DNA from: Vallitalea longa
Lineage (GTDB): Bacteria; Bacillota; Clostridia; Lachnospirales; Vallitaleaceae
Reading direction: 5' to 3'
DNA: 64,000 nt
Assembly (NCBI RefSeq): GCF_027923465.1
Contig: NZ_BRLB01000001.1
Span: 1,302,001-1,366,000, forward strand
The notes under the pieces were generated by a model. That model searched no databases, was not told where the DNA came from, and saw only the letters and a list, made by a program, of their open reading frames with translations. Below are positions 1 through 10,505 of the stretch, piece after piece. Numbering within the stretch: the first letter of the stretch is position 1; every line of letters begins with the position of its first letter. The position numbers were made by a program, and so were the translations under genes.

Positions 1-10
1 GAGGTTTTTT

Positions 11-1168
11 ATGAAGAAAATAGTAACTTTATTAATGATGGTAACTTTATTAATATCAGGATTTAATATTAATGTAAATGCAGGACAATATCAACAGCAA
101 CCATCTGACTGGGCAGCTGAAGGTGTTAATCAAGCTATTGCAGATGGTTTAGTTCCAGAGGAAATTCAGTGTGATTATAATAAACCTATAACTAGAAGAG
201 AATTTGCTACTCTAATGGTAACTGCTATATTTACTGGTTTTAATAAATATAATGAAGGTTATCAAGAGGTTACTAAACTAGGTTGGGAATTTCGAACACT
301 TACATTAGATAATTTCTTAGAAAAAGTTGAATCAGATATTAAATTCACTGATATAGATGATAAGTATATTGATGTCGCCAGTAGACTTGGTATTGTCAAT
401 GGTCTGGGTGATGGAACTTTCAAACCAGATGATTATATAACCAGAGCTGAAGCAGCTGTTATGTTTACTAATTATACCCAGGATATAAGAAACGGTAACC
501 CTGTTAGAGGAACTAAAGAATTAGAAGATTTTTATTTAGTACCAGATTGGGCAAAAGATGCTGTATCTATGGCTTATTCTGCTGATTATATAAAGGGTAC
601 CAGAAAAGTAATCTACGGTATGGATGTTTTTGATATAAAGCAAAAGGCTTTGTTTAGTCCATTAGATAATATAACTAGAGAACAATCTATCTTAGTAGTA
701 TCTAGATTACAAGAATATGGAGTATTCAGATGTATAGTTTTAGAAGGGTTTGTTATAATCTATATGGATGATTTATTTGGTGGATTTTTCGTAACAGATA
801 ATGAAGTTAGAGCAAAAGCTAATACTTATGACAATAAATACGATGCTATGATTATGTACATTATGCCTGGATCATCCATGGAACTATTTAAAACCAAATA
901 TCCATCAGGAAAATTAGGAGATTCAGTATTAGGTCCATCTACAGTAAATCAGACTCTAGATAACGAAGAGTACATTCAAAATTTTCTAGATGGGAAACAT
1001 ACCATTTATGATTTTGGAATAGTAACTGTTGAACATAATCCATCAAAAGAATATTTCTCTATTATAAAACATAATGTTGAATATGGTTATATAGTAGGTG
1101 GCTGTGATACTACCTATTATTATGATAAAGCTAATAGATTACCAGTAGAATTAATAGAAATAAGATAA
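11..1168 (+). CDS. Secreted SLH-domain protein, paralog 1 of 7
   Basis: 385 residues. A signal peptide (residues 1-24, MKKIVTLLMM... ending NVNA) is followed by the QYQQQPSDWA motif found in all seven paralogs. Three SLH units lie at about 31-78, 111-160 and 174-236, with the usual ITRREFA / ITRAEAA / ITREQ signatures; SLH triplets bind pyruvylated secondary cell-wall polymer, so the protein should sit on the wall outside the membrane. Residues 237-385 form a family-specific domain of unknown function (FGGFFVTDNEVR, HTIYDFGIVTVEHNPS). A GAGG ribosome site lies at the window's first bases, so the promoter is not visible. It has the same short leader context and signal peptide as the next gene, which suggests recent duplication. 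Confidence 0.93.
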   Translation: MKKIVTLLMMVTLLISGFNINVNAGQYQQQPSDWAAEGVNQAIADGLVPEEIQCDYNKPITRREFATLMVTAIFTGFNKYNEGYQEVTKLGWEFRTLTLDNFLEKVESDIKFTDIDDKYIDVASRLGIVNGLGDGTFKPDDYITRAEAAVMFTNYTQDIRNGNPVRGTKELEDFYLVPDWAKDAVSMAYSADYIKGTRKVIYGMDVFDIKQKALFSPLDNITREQSILVVSRLQEYGVFRCIVLEGFVIIYMDDLFGGFFVTDNEVRAKANTYDNKYDAMIMYIMPGSSMELFKTKYPSGKLGDSVLGPSTVNQTLDNEEYIQNFLDGKHTIYDFGIVTVEHNPSKEYFSIIKHNVEYGYIVGGCDTTYYYDKANRLPVELIEIR

Positions 1169-1190
1169 GGAAAACATATTAATTATTAAC

Positions 1191-1232
1191 TTTCAATATT
1201 AACTGGCATTTTAACGATATCTAATATTGAAA
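1191..1232 (+). repeat. Perfect 11-bp inverted repeat between SLH paralogs 1 and 2
   Basis: TTTCAATATTA (1191-1201) is the exact reverse complement of TAATATTGAAA (1222-1232), with 20 nt between. There is no following U-run, so it is a poor intrinsic terminator. It may be an mRNA processing or stability hairpin, or an operator, between two closely spaced genes. Confidence 0.5.
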
Positions 1233-1287
1233 TTCTAATTCCATTAACTACAGAAAAAAGTTGTTCATGAAAGAGGAGAGGTTTTTT

Positions 1288-2448
1288 ATGAAGAAAATAG
1301 TAACTTTATTAATGATGGTAACTTTATTAATATCAGGATTTAATATTAATGTAAATGCAGGACAGTATCAACAGCAACCATCTGATTGGGCGGCTGAAGG
1401 TGTTAACCAAGCTATTGCAGATGGTTTAGTTCCAGAGGAAATTCAAGGTGATTATAATAAACCTATAACTAGAAGAGAATTTGCTACTCTAATGGTAACT
1501 GCTATATTTACTGGTTTTAATAAATATAATGAAGGTTATGAAGAACTTACTAAACTAGGCTGGGAATTTCGAACACTTACATTAGATAATTTCTTAGAAA
1601 AAGTTGAATCAGATATTAAATTCACTGATATAGATGATAAGTATATTGATGTCGCCAGTAGACTTGGTATTGTCAATGGTTTGGGTGATGGAACTTTCAA
1701 ACCAGATAATTATATAACTAGAGCTGAAGCAGCTGTTATGTTTACTAATTATACCCAAGTTATACGATCTGGAGACCCTGTAAGTGGACCAATAGAGATA
1801 GAAGACTTTTATTTGGTACCTGATTGGGCGAAAGATGGTGTATCTATGGCTTATACAGTTGATTTTATTAAGGGTACCAGACAAGTAATATATGGTATGA
1901 GTACACTGGATATTAAGCAAAAGGCATTATTTAGTCCATTAGATAATATAACCAGAGAGCAAGCTATATTAGTAGTCTCTAGACTTCAAGAATATGGAGT
2001 ATTTAGATGTATAGTTCTAGAAGGGTTTGTTACAATCTATATGGACAATTTATTTGGTGGATTTTTTGTAACAGATAATGAAGTTAGAGTAAAAGCTAAT
2101 GCATATGATAATAAGTATGCAGGAATGAATATGTACATTATGCATGGTTCACCCATGGAACAATTCAAACATAAATATCCATCAGGAAAATTAGGAGACT
2201 TAGTATTAGGTCCATCTACAGTAAATCAGACTCTAGATAACGCAGAATATATACAAAACTTTCTAGATGGAAAACATACTATTTATGATTTTGGTATAGT
2301 AACTGTAGAACATAATCCATCAAAAGAATATTTTTCAATTATAAAACATAATATGAATTATGGCTACATTATAGGCGGAAGTGATACTACCTATTATTTT
2401 GATAAAGATAATACTAGATTACCAGTAGAATTACTAGAGATAAGATAA
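1288..2448 (+). CDS. Secreted SLH-domain protein, paralog 2 of 7
   Basis: I chose the ATG at 1288 (386 residues) because GAGGAGAGG at 1273-1281 gives a good ribosome site 6 nt upstream and makes the signal peptide start exactly as in paralog 1. An upstream in-frame TTG at 1261 would add nine residues that include the ribosome site. It has a signal peptide, three SLH units and the ~150-residue family C-terminal domain. It is nearly identical to paralog 1 up to SLH2, then diverges (VIRSGDPVSGPIEIEDF). It carries EIQGDYN where the other paralogs have EIQCDYN, so the lone SLH1 cysteine is absent here. The stop is only 16 nt before the first giant gene, so the two are almost certainly co-transcribed. 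Confidence 0.92.
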   Translation: MKKIVTLLMMVTLLISGFNINVNAGQYQQQPSDWAAEGVNQAIADGLVPEEIQGDYNKPITRREFATLMVTAIFTGFNKYNEGYEELTKLGWEFRTLTLDNFLEKVESDIKFTDIDDKYIDVASRLGIVNGLGDGTFKPDNYITRAEAAVMFTNYTQVIRSGDPVSGPIEIEDFYLVPDWAKDGVSMAYTVDFIKGTRQVIYGMSTLDIKQKALFSPLDNITREQAILVVSRLQEYGVFRCIVLEGFVTIYMDNLFGGFFVTDNEVRVKANAYDNKYAGMNMYIMHGSPMEQFKHKYPSGKLGDLVLGPSTVNQTLDNAEYIQNFLDGKHTIYDFGIVTVEHNPSKEYFSIIKHNMNYGYIIGGSDTTYYFDKDNTRLPVELLEIR

Positions 2449-2464
2449 GAAAGGATGATATTAA

Positions 2465-5400
2465 TTGAAAAAAGTAATTTCCATATTACTTTGCATTTTA
2501 ATGATATTCAGTATATATATTCCAATACCAGTAAATGCTGAAAGAGTTGTTGGTGAAATTGGAAGACTTAGTTGTGGTGGAGAAATTGGGCTGGAAGGAG
2601 GTGCAAGTTCTACACCTAATTTTCGTATAGGTATAATATCAGAAGATTTTGACCCTCCTTTAGAATATGGTACCGAAAAAAATGTTGATAAACAAATAGC
2701 AGCACATTATAAAAACCATTTTTTGAACTTACAAAATTCTATAATAATAGTCCCTAAAAAAAATCAAGTAAATAAAAGCCATATAAAAGTAGGCTGGTGT
2801 GAAGCATCATCTGGCGATCTATTATATGTTAATCCTACAGATATAGATAAAAAAGTAAGGTTCATTGATACTTCTAATATAAAAACAGGTTATGATATAT
2901 TCTTTTATCAACTAATGGGATTAGTAAAAGATAATGATATCTCTACAATAGGTACCCATTGGAAAGATATTTATAGTAATACTGATGATGTTGAAAAACA
3001 ATGTTTAGGTATTATGAATTATATATTTTATCAATGGGATAATCTTTCAAAAGATTCTATTATACAAAAAATAAACGATATATGTCATTATCATGGTAGA
3101 GTTATAGATATAGAAGAAAAAATTAAAAATAATGCTGGATATATTCAAATGCTTATGATATTATACGCCTTAGTTCCAGATGGATCCAAAGCCATATATG
3201 AAGATGCAATAAATAGATACATAAACTTTGTAAATTTGGACAATAAACCCGTACTTATAGGTATAGACACTGTTGCAACGTTTACATCAAAAGCATGGGG
3301 AAGTGATAACTTACTTTTACCAGCAACTGAATATATTGAATACTCAGCAGGGATAACAGAAGCAAATAGTCTAACAAAAACAACAAACAATTTTTTTGCT
3401 AATACTGATCCTATAATGTATAGGCACCAAGAAGAAATAATATTAAAAGCGGCTAAAAATTCTATGGTACAACAGCCAGATAGATATAGATGTTCTAGTT
3501 TAGTAGGTACACCACATGATACTACAGCTCTAGCCTGGGGAGCTGCATTAGTATATGGACATTCACATTATCTAAAAACTCATAAAAAAGATCCGTACTT
3601 TAAAGATTTGAGTAAAGGGAAAAAAACAGTAGGTATTATGGAGTACTTACAATTAGTAAAAGATAAATATGAGGGATTCGTTGTAGCAACAATAATCAAT
3701 TTATCTCCCCCTCCTCTTCGCCCTTCTGGGAAATTTGGTGTTAGTGTTGATAACCCTTATGTTTTATTAGATGCTCACTCTACTACTATCAATCAAAAAG
3801 ATCCTGTCAATTTAACAGGAATGATAACTAAAGAAGAAGAAGAGATATGGAATAAAGTAACTTATGAAAAAGGATATCCCAAAATAAAAGTAGGACTAAC
3901 TTCAAACATGACAAGTACCATTGTCACAAGAAATACTACTGAAAATGCTGGTAAAGGGAAAAAACTACAGTCTAGTCAAGTTACAGGTGACGATAAAACC
4001 TGGGATAACATATCCAAAGACAATCTAATGAATTTTTTGAAAGGTGAAAAACCTATAACATTTACCCATGATTTAATTAATCAAAAAATAGATGAAGGTG
4101 AAATTCAAACTTATGAATATACTGGGAATATACAGGTTAAGACAGGACCTGAAGATGAAGATATAGTAACACTAACAGGAGATCCTGCTATCGCTACTAA
4201 AAAATATGAAAATGCTCTAATACCACTCCCAGTAATTAGATCTTATTCTTCATTACCATCTTACTGGTCAGAAATAAAACAAGGTAGTCCATATCATGAA
4301 AGTTTTGAAGCGATGGCTGGAGTTCCTACTACAGAAAAATTATATTTTGCTTCAGGTGGATCAGAGTTTATTGTAGATGTAACTTTAGAGTATTGCGAAA
4401 ATCAAGAAGCAACTAGAAAATATAAATCATACTTTACTGGGGTACCTAGTGAGTTCAAAGAAGGAGATCAAGCTGGAAATTACGAAGTAGGCGGTTTTAC
4501 ATTTAATGCACATGAAGGAGGATCTTATACTAAGACATGGTCGGACTCTATCCCTTGGACCGGAACTCATTCAGCTAGTGGATGGCATGGTGGTGGTGTA
4601 AAGGATAAGTGGAATTATAACAAGCAAAAAGCAGCACATGCAGAAGCTAAAGCATACGCAGCTAAAGTTAATGGAACTGTAATTTCTCATACAGCAGCTA
4701 GTGATGGTAAAACTAGAAAATTTAGTGATTGGAATGCATCGGTCTCTGGGGGTATCACAGAAGGTTCCGGAGGTTCTTGGACTGATGGTTCTGACCCAGA
4801 ACCTAGAGTACCGCCATCAGGTAAAAAAGGTGAAGAGGGTTATAATCCAGGTAAACCTGCTAAAAAAGGAGTACCAGCCAAGAGTTCGGCAGGTACAGCA
4901 GGACACTATAGCTACTCAGTTACAGTAACTTTACCCGCACATGTAATTTGCGGGCCAGAACATTTAAATGATATGCCTGATATTGTAGATACTTGGACAC
5001 AAAATATAACATATGATACTTTGAAAATAACTAATGTACAAGTATGGAAAATAGATAAAAGTTGTCTCAATGGTATGAAAAAGATAACAGGGTCTGATGA
5101 AATAAAAGCATCTGTAGTTCAAGGAAATCCTAACATTTTTTATAACATAGCCGAGAAAGAAGATTCTAAGAGTGGTAGATTACGTTATAGTATAGAGCCA
5201 CAACAGCATGATAATGTTATATGGAATGAAGGTCCTAGATCAGATAAATCAAATGGATTAGGAAGAAATACTGTTACTGGTGAGGGAGGTCAAGGACACT
5301 CCGCAAGTTATGCAGATGGTATATTATATACTAATAATGCCTATCCTAATGATGGTAATTATTTAGATAATACAGCAGACAGCAAAGATAAAAAAACAAT

Positions 5401-8400
5401 AGAATATGATAAATTCAAAGAAAGACGTGAAACTGAGAATACAGCTACTGTTATCTCAGATTTTTTAATTTTACAGACTTCTTCTGGAGATCAATCTATA
5501 ATGTATTTTGAGAAAGATTCTGAACCAACCAAAACTCAAGATAACTTTAAAAAAGTTACTATACCATTAAGTAATTTATGGGAAAATAATAATAAATCTG
5601 CAAGTGATATGGAACCTGAAGACATTAACATAGGTTCATATAACGGTAAATTCTATAATACTAATTCTAAATATAATGGTAATGGTGGCAATGTAAAAAT
5701 CAAAACCATATTTGATTCTGACCCGGCACATACTATAGTAAGACCATTAAGACCATATAAAGATCTAAGACTTATGAAAACAGGAATAGATATTATAGAT
5801 AAAAATAAAAATGACGAATACATTACAGGAAAATCTTCACTATTTTACAAACATATATTATCTATCGGGGATAATAATACTATATACCAAGATAAATATA
5901 CTAAATTTGGGAAAGGTATTGAGTTCCCAACAAAGTATTCAGATTCACATAATAAAATTAATGATATTGTAATTCACAATCCAGTTTCAACTCAATATGC
6001 TATGATTATACCTGAAGACGATAAATATGATCAAAGAACATCTAAATCTAAAATAATAGGTGGTAATCTTGTTCCTGATACAGTAGAGACGGAAACTAAA
6101 CTTAAGAAAACTCATGAATTACAGAATTTCATCTATAATGGAGATGCAGAAATATCTGATTCTCAAGGTAATATTCTTAATTGGGTAGGTCATCCACTTA
6201 ATAAAGATGTTACTTATGAAAGTAAAAGCAATGAAATCATCTCCGGAAAAAATTCATTAACTGTAGTGGCAAAATCCAATCTCAATAAAACAGAAAAATA
6301 TCAATCAACAACTATTGGTATGCCAAACACCGATTATCAAATAACTGCTAAAATAAAAGCTCAAGGGTGTGAAGGTTATCTTTTAGTAGAAGCTTATAAT
6401 GGCGAAAAGAAATTAAAAGATTGGATTTTCGGTAAAAACCATAGTGGTGGTATCGTTAACATATCAGAAACATTTAAAACACCTTATAATACAGATAAAA
6501 TAAAAGTTTCTGTAGTTAATGGTGCATCTCGTCCGAATACAGGTTCTAAGGAAATCGTAAGTGCTGATGATATTAGATTAGTCAAAGTAGGCAGTCAATC
6601 AGATAGCTGGAAGACTATACCTTATACAGAATATATTAATACGGAAGTAAGTAATTCTAATTATGTAAAACCTTACACTATAGATAATCCAGAATATGTA
6701 CCTGAAAAGAAAATACCTAATCCAGATTATAAACCTTCTCATAAAGGTGAAACCAAAGTTTTTAATTATACTGGTAGATATAAAACCTATACAGCTCCTG
6801 TAACAGGAACCTATACTTTAGAAGTATGGGGAGCTCAAGGTAGTAATGGCTCTGGTGGATTAGGTGGTTACGCAACTGGAAAAGTAGATTTGACTAAAGG
6901 CGAAAGACTATATATATACACTGGTGGTTCTAATGGATTCAATGGAGGTGGCTCTGGCCATGGACGTTCAAGTCAATGTGGTGGCGGTGGTACTGACATC
7001 AGAAGAAAAGGTAATTCATTAACTAATCGTATAATCGTTGCTGGTGGTGGCGGTGGACGAGGAGATAGAGGTAGTGGATCCTCTGGTAGAGGAGGTTCTG
7101 GTGGTGGTACAACTGGAGGTACCGGAGGTGATAGATATGGCTCTCCAGGTCAAGGTGGTTCTCAATCATATGGTGGTTCCGGTGGTGATGAAGGTGGTTC
7201 CAGTGGACGTTTAGGTATTGGTGGCTCTAACTATACCGGTGATAATTCCGGCGGTGGCGGCGGTGGTGGCGGCTACTATGGCGGTGGAGCTGGTGGTAAC
7301 GATCAGCCTGGATGCGATGATAATGATGACTCTGGTGGTGGCGGTGGTTCTGGATACGTAGGTGGTGTATCTAACGGAACAATGAAAACTGGTGTACGAG
7401 AAGGTGATGGCGTAGTAAAAATTACTGAACCTAATATTCAAGGTAATTCAGAACCAGAATTCATAATAATACCTGCAAAAGGAGAAAGAACTATTAGAGT
7501 TAATAACGCTAATTATATTCCAGCTAGCGATAGTTATGCAGGAGACTGGAGTAAAGGAAAAGTCTCTTTAGGAAATATAGGTATATCCAGCGTTTTATCG
7601 ACTCACAATAATATCTTGAAAAACACATCATTTGATCATATAACAGATCCATCAGATGTAATGGTATCTAAGAAATATATCTATGTAGTCCATGGAAATT
7701 TAGATTGTGTATCTAAATACAATAAAACACCTAATGGAGATATTGGAAACTATATTTCTTCTGGTAACTGGATTAAATATGATTGTATAGATGAACTAAG
7801 TACCAAAAATTCATCTGTCCCTGCAGCATATACAGTCTATACTGATTATGAAGATAAAGACCATTTAATTGGTTGGAGTAAATCAAACTCTAACATAATA
7901 GATTATGAAATATCTAGTAATAATACATTAACGAATAAAAAAGTTATTAAGCATAATGCAGGAAGTATATCTTGGTATTCAAGAAGTGGATGGGATGGAG
8001 ATAATTATATTTATTTCTATAATAAAAATAACAATAAACTGTACAAATTTGATTTATTTAGTAAAGAACTAAGTTATTTAACTACTCTAGCGAATGGAAA
8101 TTCTATAATGTCTTCATCTTACACAGGTAGTGGTTTAATTGTAGACAAAAAGAATAATGAAATATATGGATGTTCTGGTATGAATTCAAGTAATGGTTTA
8201 TTAGGTATATGGAACTTATCTACGGGTAGATTCAAAGGGAAAATAACTGGAGATATGTTGAAATCAGCAGGGCTTCCAACAATAAGCAATAATACCGGCT
8301 CTATCCAATTAAACCCATTAAATAGAAATATAGCCTATTATTTTGGGAACTACCATAATGATATTATTTCACTAGAAATAGTTTTAAGAAATAAAGCAAA

Positions 8401-10075
8401 TTCATATACATCAGCCAAAGGTATACCTTGGATACCAGGACTTTCCCCCACCTCTACATCAAGTAGTGTTATAGAAAACAACCTCTCTACTCCGCCAAAA
8501 AATTGGTATGAGATTGTAGAAACAAAGATACCTGCTAATCCTACTATTGAAATACCTGGATTAGGAGATAAGACTGCTGGTAAAATGGTTGTATTAGGCA
8601 GAGATTTTGATGTCTATTTCCCTAATGAAGGAGATTTTTATGATGATGGTAGTTATGGTATTGCTCATACGACTACACACCGAGGTAAAGGTTTTGTAGA
8701 TCATATGGATACCACTAAATGGACGAAAGAAAAGCAAGTTTCTTTTAATTTTGATGTAATATATGAAAATAAAATGTATAGAGTTGGAGAATATATAGAT
8801 TTAGATGTTGATGAAGATATGTATAACTTTAAAGTTCCTATCTCTAATTCAGAAGCTGTTAGTGCTGAGGTAAACTTTAGAGTACTTGCTAATAATGGTA
8901 CCTTTATTGATAATAATAAAGATACCAACAAAAAACGTGAGAAAGACTGTTCGGCTTACCATTCGGCTATTAAAAAGTATAATATTGATGTTGTAGGAAG
9001 AATAGGAAACTTAGTCATGGAGGACACAACCGATTATCGATTCTCCAATTATTTCAAGAATCCTGTAACTCCTACAAAATGGTTCATTGACAATGTTGTT
9101 AAGAAAGTTGACATTGAATCACAAAACAATTATCTAGGAGCTAATGTTAATATCTTTGGAGATCCCATTGACTCAAGACATTATCTCAATACTTTTGGTT
9201 CTTTGGATTTCTTACAAGAGAGTCCGAAACAGTTCCCATTAAGTCCATCAGATAATAATATTCAAGCTCTTAAAAAACAACCAACAAGATTAGGATATTA
9301 TATGTTAATGGACATTGAGACTGTTGGTAACTATTATAATAATATGCAGATTATTCCTTATTATTATAGTTTGAATCTAGATACAGGTGATACATCTCCT
9401 GTTGATGTTTATGCCAATGTACAAGGATCTTATCAACCAATAAATATATATGATAATGTAGTCCCTGATTGGAATACTGATTCAGTATATAAGAATTACA
9501 TTGCACTAGATTGGTTAGATAATTCCGGAAGAAGAAATTATGGTGGAGAAGAAAAAACCATAACAGAATATGTTAAATCCAAAATGATAAGAGTAACAGA
9601 AACTGGTGATGCTGTTCCTATTGATATACCTAGAGACAATGGTTATAAATACGGAATTACTCAAATATTACAATTAAAAGAAAGGAATAGAACATTTATA
9701 GGTACTACTACTGAGGATGGAGAAGATTTTAACCCAGGAAACAAGATACCTGAGTATGATTATAACAGGCAAGCACAAAGATGGCATTTTAGTGTAGGAG
9801 TCCCTTCATCATCTGTATTCGTAGAAGCTGGAAAAGAATTAACAAAAACTAATATGGATAAAGTCATGAACAACAAAACAGTCATATTAGCTACTCTAGA
9901 TATAAAAGCCTCCGGAAACACTTATGTTTTAGAATATAAACATCCAGAAGGTAATAATACTATTGACATCGTAGGAAAGAAATATAACATATCTTCTATC
10001 AAACATAATGTCGTAGGTATATATTCTTCTGAAAAATCTTCTGCTGAAGATTTAGATACATCCGGTACTCATTAA
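2465..10075 (+). CDS. Giant secreted mosaic surface protein 1 (2536 aa)
   Basis: It starts at TTG with AAAGGA 9 nt upstream; giant 2 uses the same start. Signal peptide is residues 1-25. In order I see: an N-terminal region of unknown fold (~30-580); a core motif conserved in all three giants (SEIKQGSPYHESFEAMAGVPTT, split about 602-622); a variable cassette (~673-830); a second conserved block (SDFLILQTSSGDQS, ~998); a CBM4/9-like beta-sandwich candidate (~1220-1380, NGDAEISD...NWVG); a Gly_rich domain (~1436-1655; YTLEVWGAQG, GGGGTDIR, IIVAGGGGGR); a beta-propeller-like stretch (~1680-1985); and a ~500-residue C-terminal region (~2039-2536) ending SSAEDLDTSGTH. It has no SLH, LPXTG or transmembrane anchor. 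It is probably a structural or adhesive surface protein held by SLH partners; the function is unknown. Confidence 0.9.
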   Translation: MKKVISILLCILMIFSIYIPIPVNAERVVGEIGRLSCGGEIGLEGGASSTPNFRIGIISEDFDPPLEYGTEKNVDKQIAAHYKNHFLNLQNSIIIVPKKNQVNKSHIKVGWCEASSGDLLYVNPTDIDKKVRFIDTSNIKTGYDIFFYQLMGLVKDNDISTIGTHWKDIYSNTDDVEKQCLGIMNYIFYQWDNLSKDSIIQKINDICHYHGRVIDIEEKIKNNAGYIQMLMILYALVPDGSKAIYEDAINRYINFVNLDNKPVLIGIDTVATFTSKAWGSDNLLLPATEYIEYSAGITEANSLTKTTNNFFANTDPIMYRHQEEIILKAAKNSMVQQPDRYRCSSLVGTPHDTTALAWGAALVYGHSHYLKTHKKDPYFKDLSKGKKTVGIMEYLQLVKDKYEGFVVATIINLSPPPLRPSGKFGVSVDNPYVLLDAHSTTINQKDPVNLTGMITKEEEEIWNKVTYEKGYPKIKVGLTSNMTSTIVTRNTTENAGKGKKLQSSQVTGDDKTWDNISKDNLMNFLKGEKPITFTHDLINQKIDEGEIQTYEYTGNIQVKTGPEDEDIVTLTGDPAIATKKYENALIPLPVIRSYSSLPSYWSEIKQGSPYHESFEAMAGVPTTEKLYFASGGSEFIVDVTLEYCENQEATRKYKSYFTGVPSEFKEGDQAGNYEVGGFTFNAHEGGSYTKTWSDSIPWTGTHSASGWHGGGVKDKWNYNKQKAAHAEAKAYAAKVNGTVISHTAASDGKTRKFSDWNASVSGGITEGSGGSWTDGSDPEPRVPPSGKKGEEGYNPGKPAKKGVPAKSSAGTAGHYSYSVTVTLPAHVICGPEHLNDMPDIVDTWTQNITYDTLKITNVQVWKIDKSCLNGMKKITGSDEIKASVVQGNPNIFYNIAEKEDSKSGRLRYSIEPQQHDNVIWNEGPRSDKSNGLGRNTVTGEGGQGHSASYADGILYTNNAYPNDGNYLDNTADSKDKKTIEYDKFKERRETENTATVISDFLILQTSSGDQSIMYFEKDSEPTKTQDNFKKVTIPLSNLWENNNKSASDMEPEDINIGSYNGKFYNTNSKYNGNGGNVKIKTIFDSDPAHTIVRPLRPYKDLRLMKTGIDIIDKNKNDEYITGKSSLFYKHILSIGDNNTIYQDKYTKFGKGIEFPTKYSDSHNKINDIVIHNPVSTQYAMIIPEDDKYDQRTSKSKIIGGNLVPDTVETETKLKKTHELQNFIYNGDAEISDSQGNILNWVGHPLNKDVTYESKSNEIISGKNSLTVVAKSNLNKTEKYQSTTIGMPNTDYQITAKIKAQGCEGYLLVEAYNGEKKLKDWIFGKNHSGGIVNISETFKTPYNTDKIKVSVVNGASRPNTGSKEIVSADDIRLVKVGSQSDSWKTIPYTEYINTEVSNSNYVKPYTIDNPEYVPEKKIPNPDYKPSHKGETKVFNYTGRYKTYTAPVTGTYTLEVWGAQGSNGSGGLGGYATGKVDLTKGERLYIYTGGSNGFNGGGSGHGRSSQCGGGGTDIRRKGNSLTNRIIVAGGGGGRGDRGSGSSGRGGSGGGTTGGTGGDRYGSPGQGGSQSYGGSGGDEGGSSGRLGIGGSNYTGDNSGGGGGGGGYYGGGAGGNDQPGCDDNDDSGGGGGSGYVGGVSNGTMKTGVREGDGVVKITEPNIQGNSEPEFIIIPAKGERTIRVNNANYIPASDSYAGDWSKGKVSLGNIGISSVLSTHNNILKNTSFDHITDPSDVMVSKKYIYVVHGNLDCVSKYNKTPNGDIGNYISSGNWIKYDCIDELSTKNSSVPAAYTVYTDYEDKDHLIGWSKSNSNIIDYEISSNNTLTNKKVIKHNAGSISWYSRSGWDGDNYIYFYNKNNNKLYKFDLFSKELSYLTTLANGNSIMSSSYTGSGLIVDKKNNEIYGCSGMNSSNGLLGIWNLSTGRFKGKITGDMLKSAGLPTISNNTGSIQLNPLNRNIAYYFGNYHNDIISLEIVLRNKANSYTSAKGIPWIPGLSPTSTSSSVIENNLSTPPKNWYEIVETKIPANPTIEIPGLGDKTAGKMVVLGRDFDVYFPNEGDFYDDGSYGIAHTTTHRGKGFVDHMDTTKWTKEKQVSFNFDVIYENKMYRVGEYIDLDVDEDMYNFKVPISNSEAVSAEVNFRVLANNGTFIDNNKDTNKKREKDCSAYHSAIKKYNIDVVGRIGNLVMEDTTDYRFSNYFKNPVTPTKWFIDNVVKKVDIESQNNYLGANVNIFGDPIDSRHYLNTFGSLDFLQESPKQFPLSPSDNNIQALKKQPTRLGYYMLMDIETVGNYYNNMQIIPYYYSLNLDTGDTSPVDVYANVQGSYQPINIYDNVVPDWNTDSVYKNYIALDWLDNSGRRNYGGEEKTITEYVKSKMIRVTETGDAVPIDIPRDNGYKYGITQILQLKERNRTFIGTTTEDGEDFNPGNKIPEYDYNRQAQRWHFSVGVPSSSVFVEAGKELTKTNMDKVMNNKTVILATLDIKASGNTYVLEYKHPEGNNTIDIVGKKYNISSIKHNVVGIYSSEKSSAEDLDTSGTH

Positions 10076-10104
10076 TAGATTATACCTATAACAAAAACAT
10101 TTAT

Positions 10105-10133
10105 TACTCCCCTACCCTTTTGGTAAGGGAGTA
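10105..10133 (+). terminator. Hairpin directly after giant 1, shared with giant 2
   Basis: TACTCCCCTACC (10105-10116) pairs with GGTAAGGGAGTA (10122-10133) with one mismatch and a 5-nt loop. The U-run is weak (TAATTAAA). The same sequence, including about 30 nt of flank, follows giant 2, so it travelled with the gene. Confidence 0.7.
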
Positions 10134-10138
10134 TAATT

Positions 10139-10176
10139 AAAAAAAGTATTAAGGAAAATACCTTAATGCCTTTTTT
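10139..10176 (+). terminator. Intrinsic terminator after giant 1
   Basis: GTATTAAGG (10146-10154) pairs with CCTTAATGC (10161-10169) around a 6-nt loop. It is flanked by AAAAAA upstream and TTTTTT (10171-10176) downstream, a typical Rho-independent terminator closing the first operon. Confidence 0.85.
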
Positions 10177-10505
10177 AATTTAGAACTAGAGTAATAAATA
10201 ATAAAACAATTACTTGATTTTATATGAATTAATTTACCTTATTATTATTATTAAATATTAGACTAATCATTCAATATCTTATATCTATACTAGTGAAATT
10301 TAACGGGAAAAAGGTGCTTGTCCTAACCCTTACTTTAACCCAAACAATTAATACAAATTACCATTACTCCTATTCTGTATCATCAGAATATTTTATAGAA
10401 TTAAAATTTAATACATCTCCCCTATTCCATTACCACTTAATAAATCTATTGTAGTGAATTATTATTATGAATATAAGGAATAGAAATAATTAACCCTACT
10501 AGACA

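Noticed and set aside
1609-1920. 103-codon open frame on the minus strand inside SLH paralog 2
   Set aside because: It lies wholly within a gene with clear signal peptide and SLH motifs, has no ribosome site, and its equivalents in the sister genes are interrupted.
4701-4928. 75-codon + strand open frame in the variable cassette of giant 1
   Set aside because: Out of frame with giant 1, no ribosome site, no resemblance to any protein; the giant's own frame is continuous here.
6770-7430. CRISPR-like or tandem-repeat array in the GGT-rich DNA
   Set aside because: The repetition is glycine codons without regular unit length or spacers and is in frame with the protein.
7211-7441. Open minus-strand frame rich in Thr/Ala inside the glycine-rich domain of giant 1
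   Set aside because: It is a by-product of GGT/GGC glycine codon runs read in reverse; similar shadows occur in the other Gly_rich domains.
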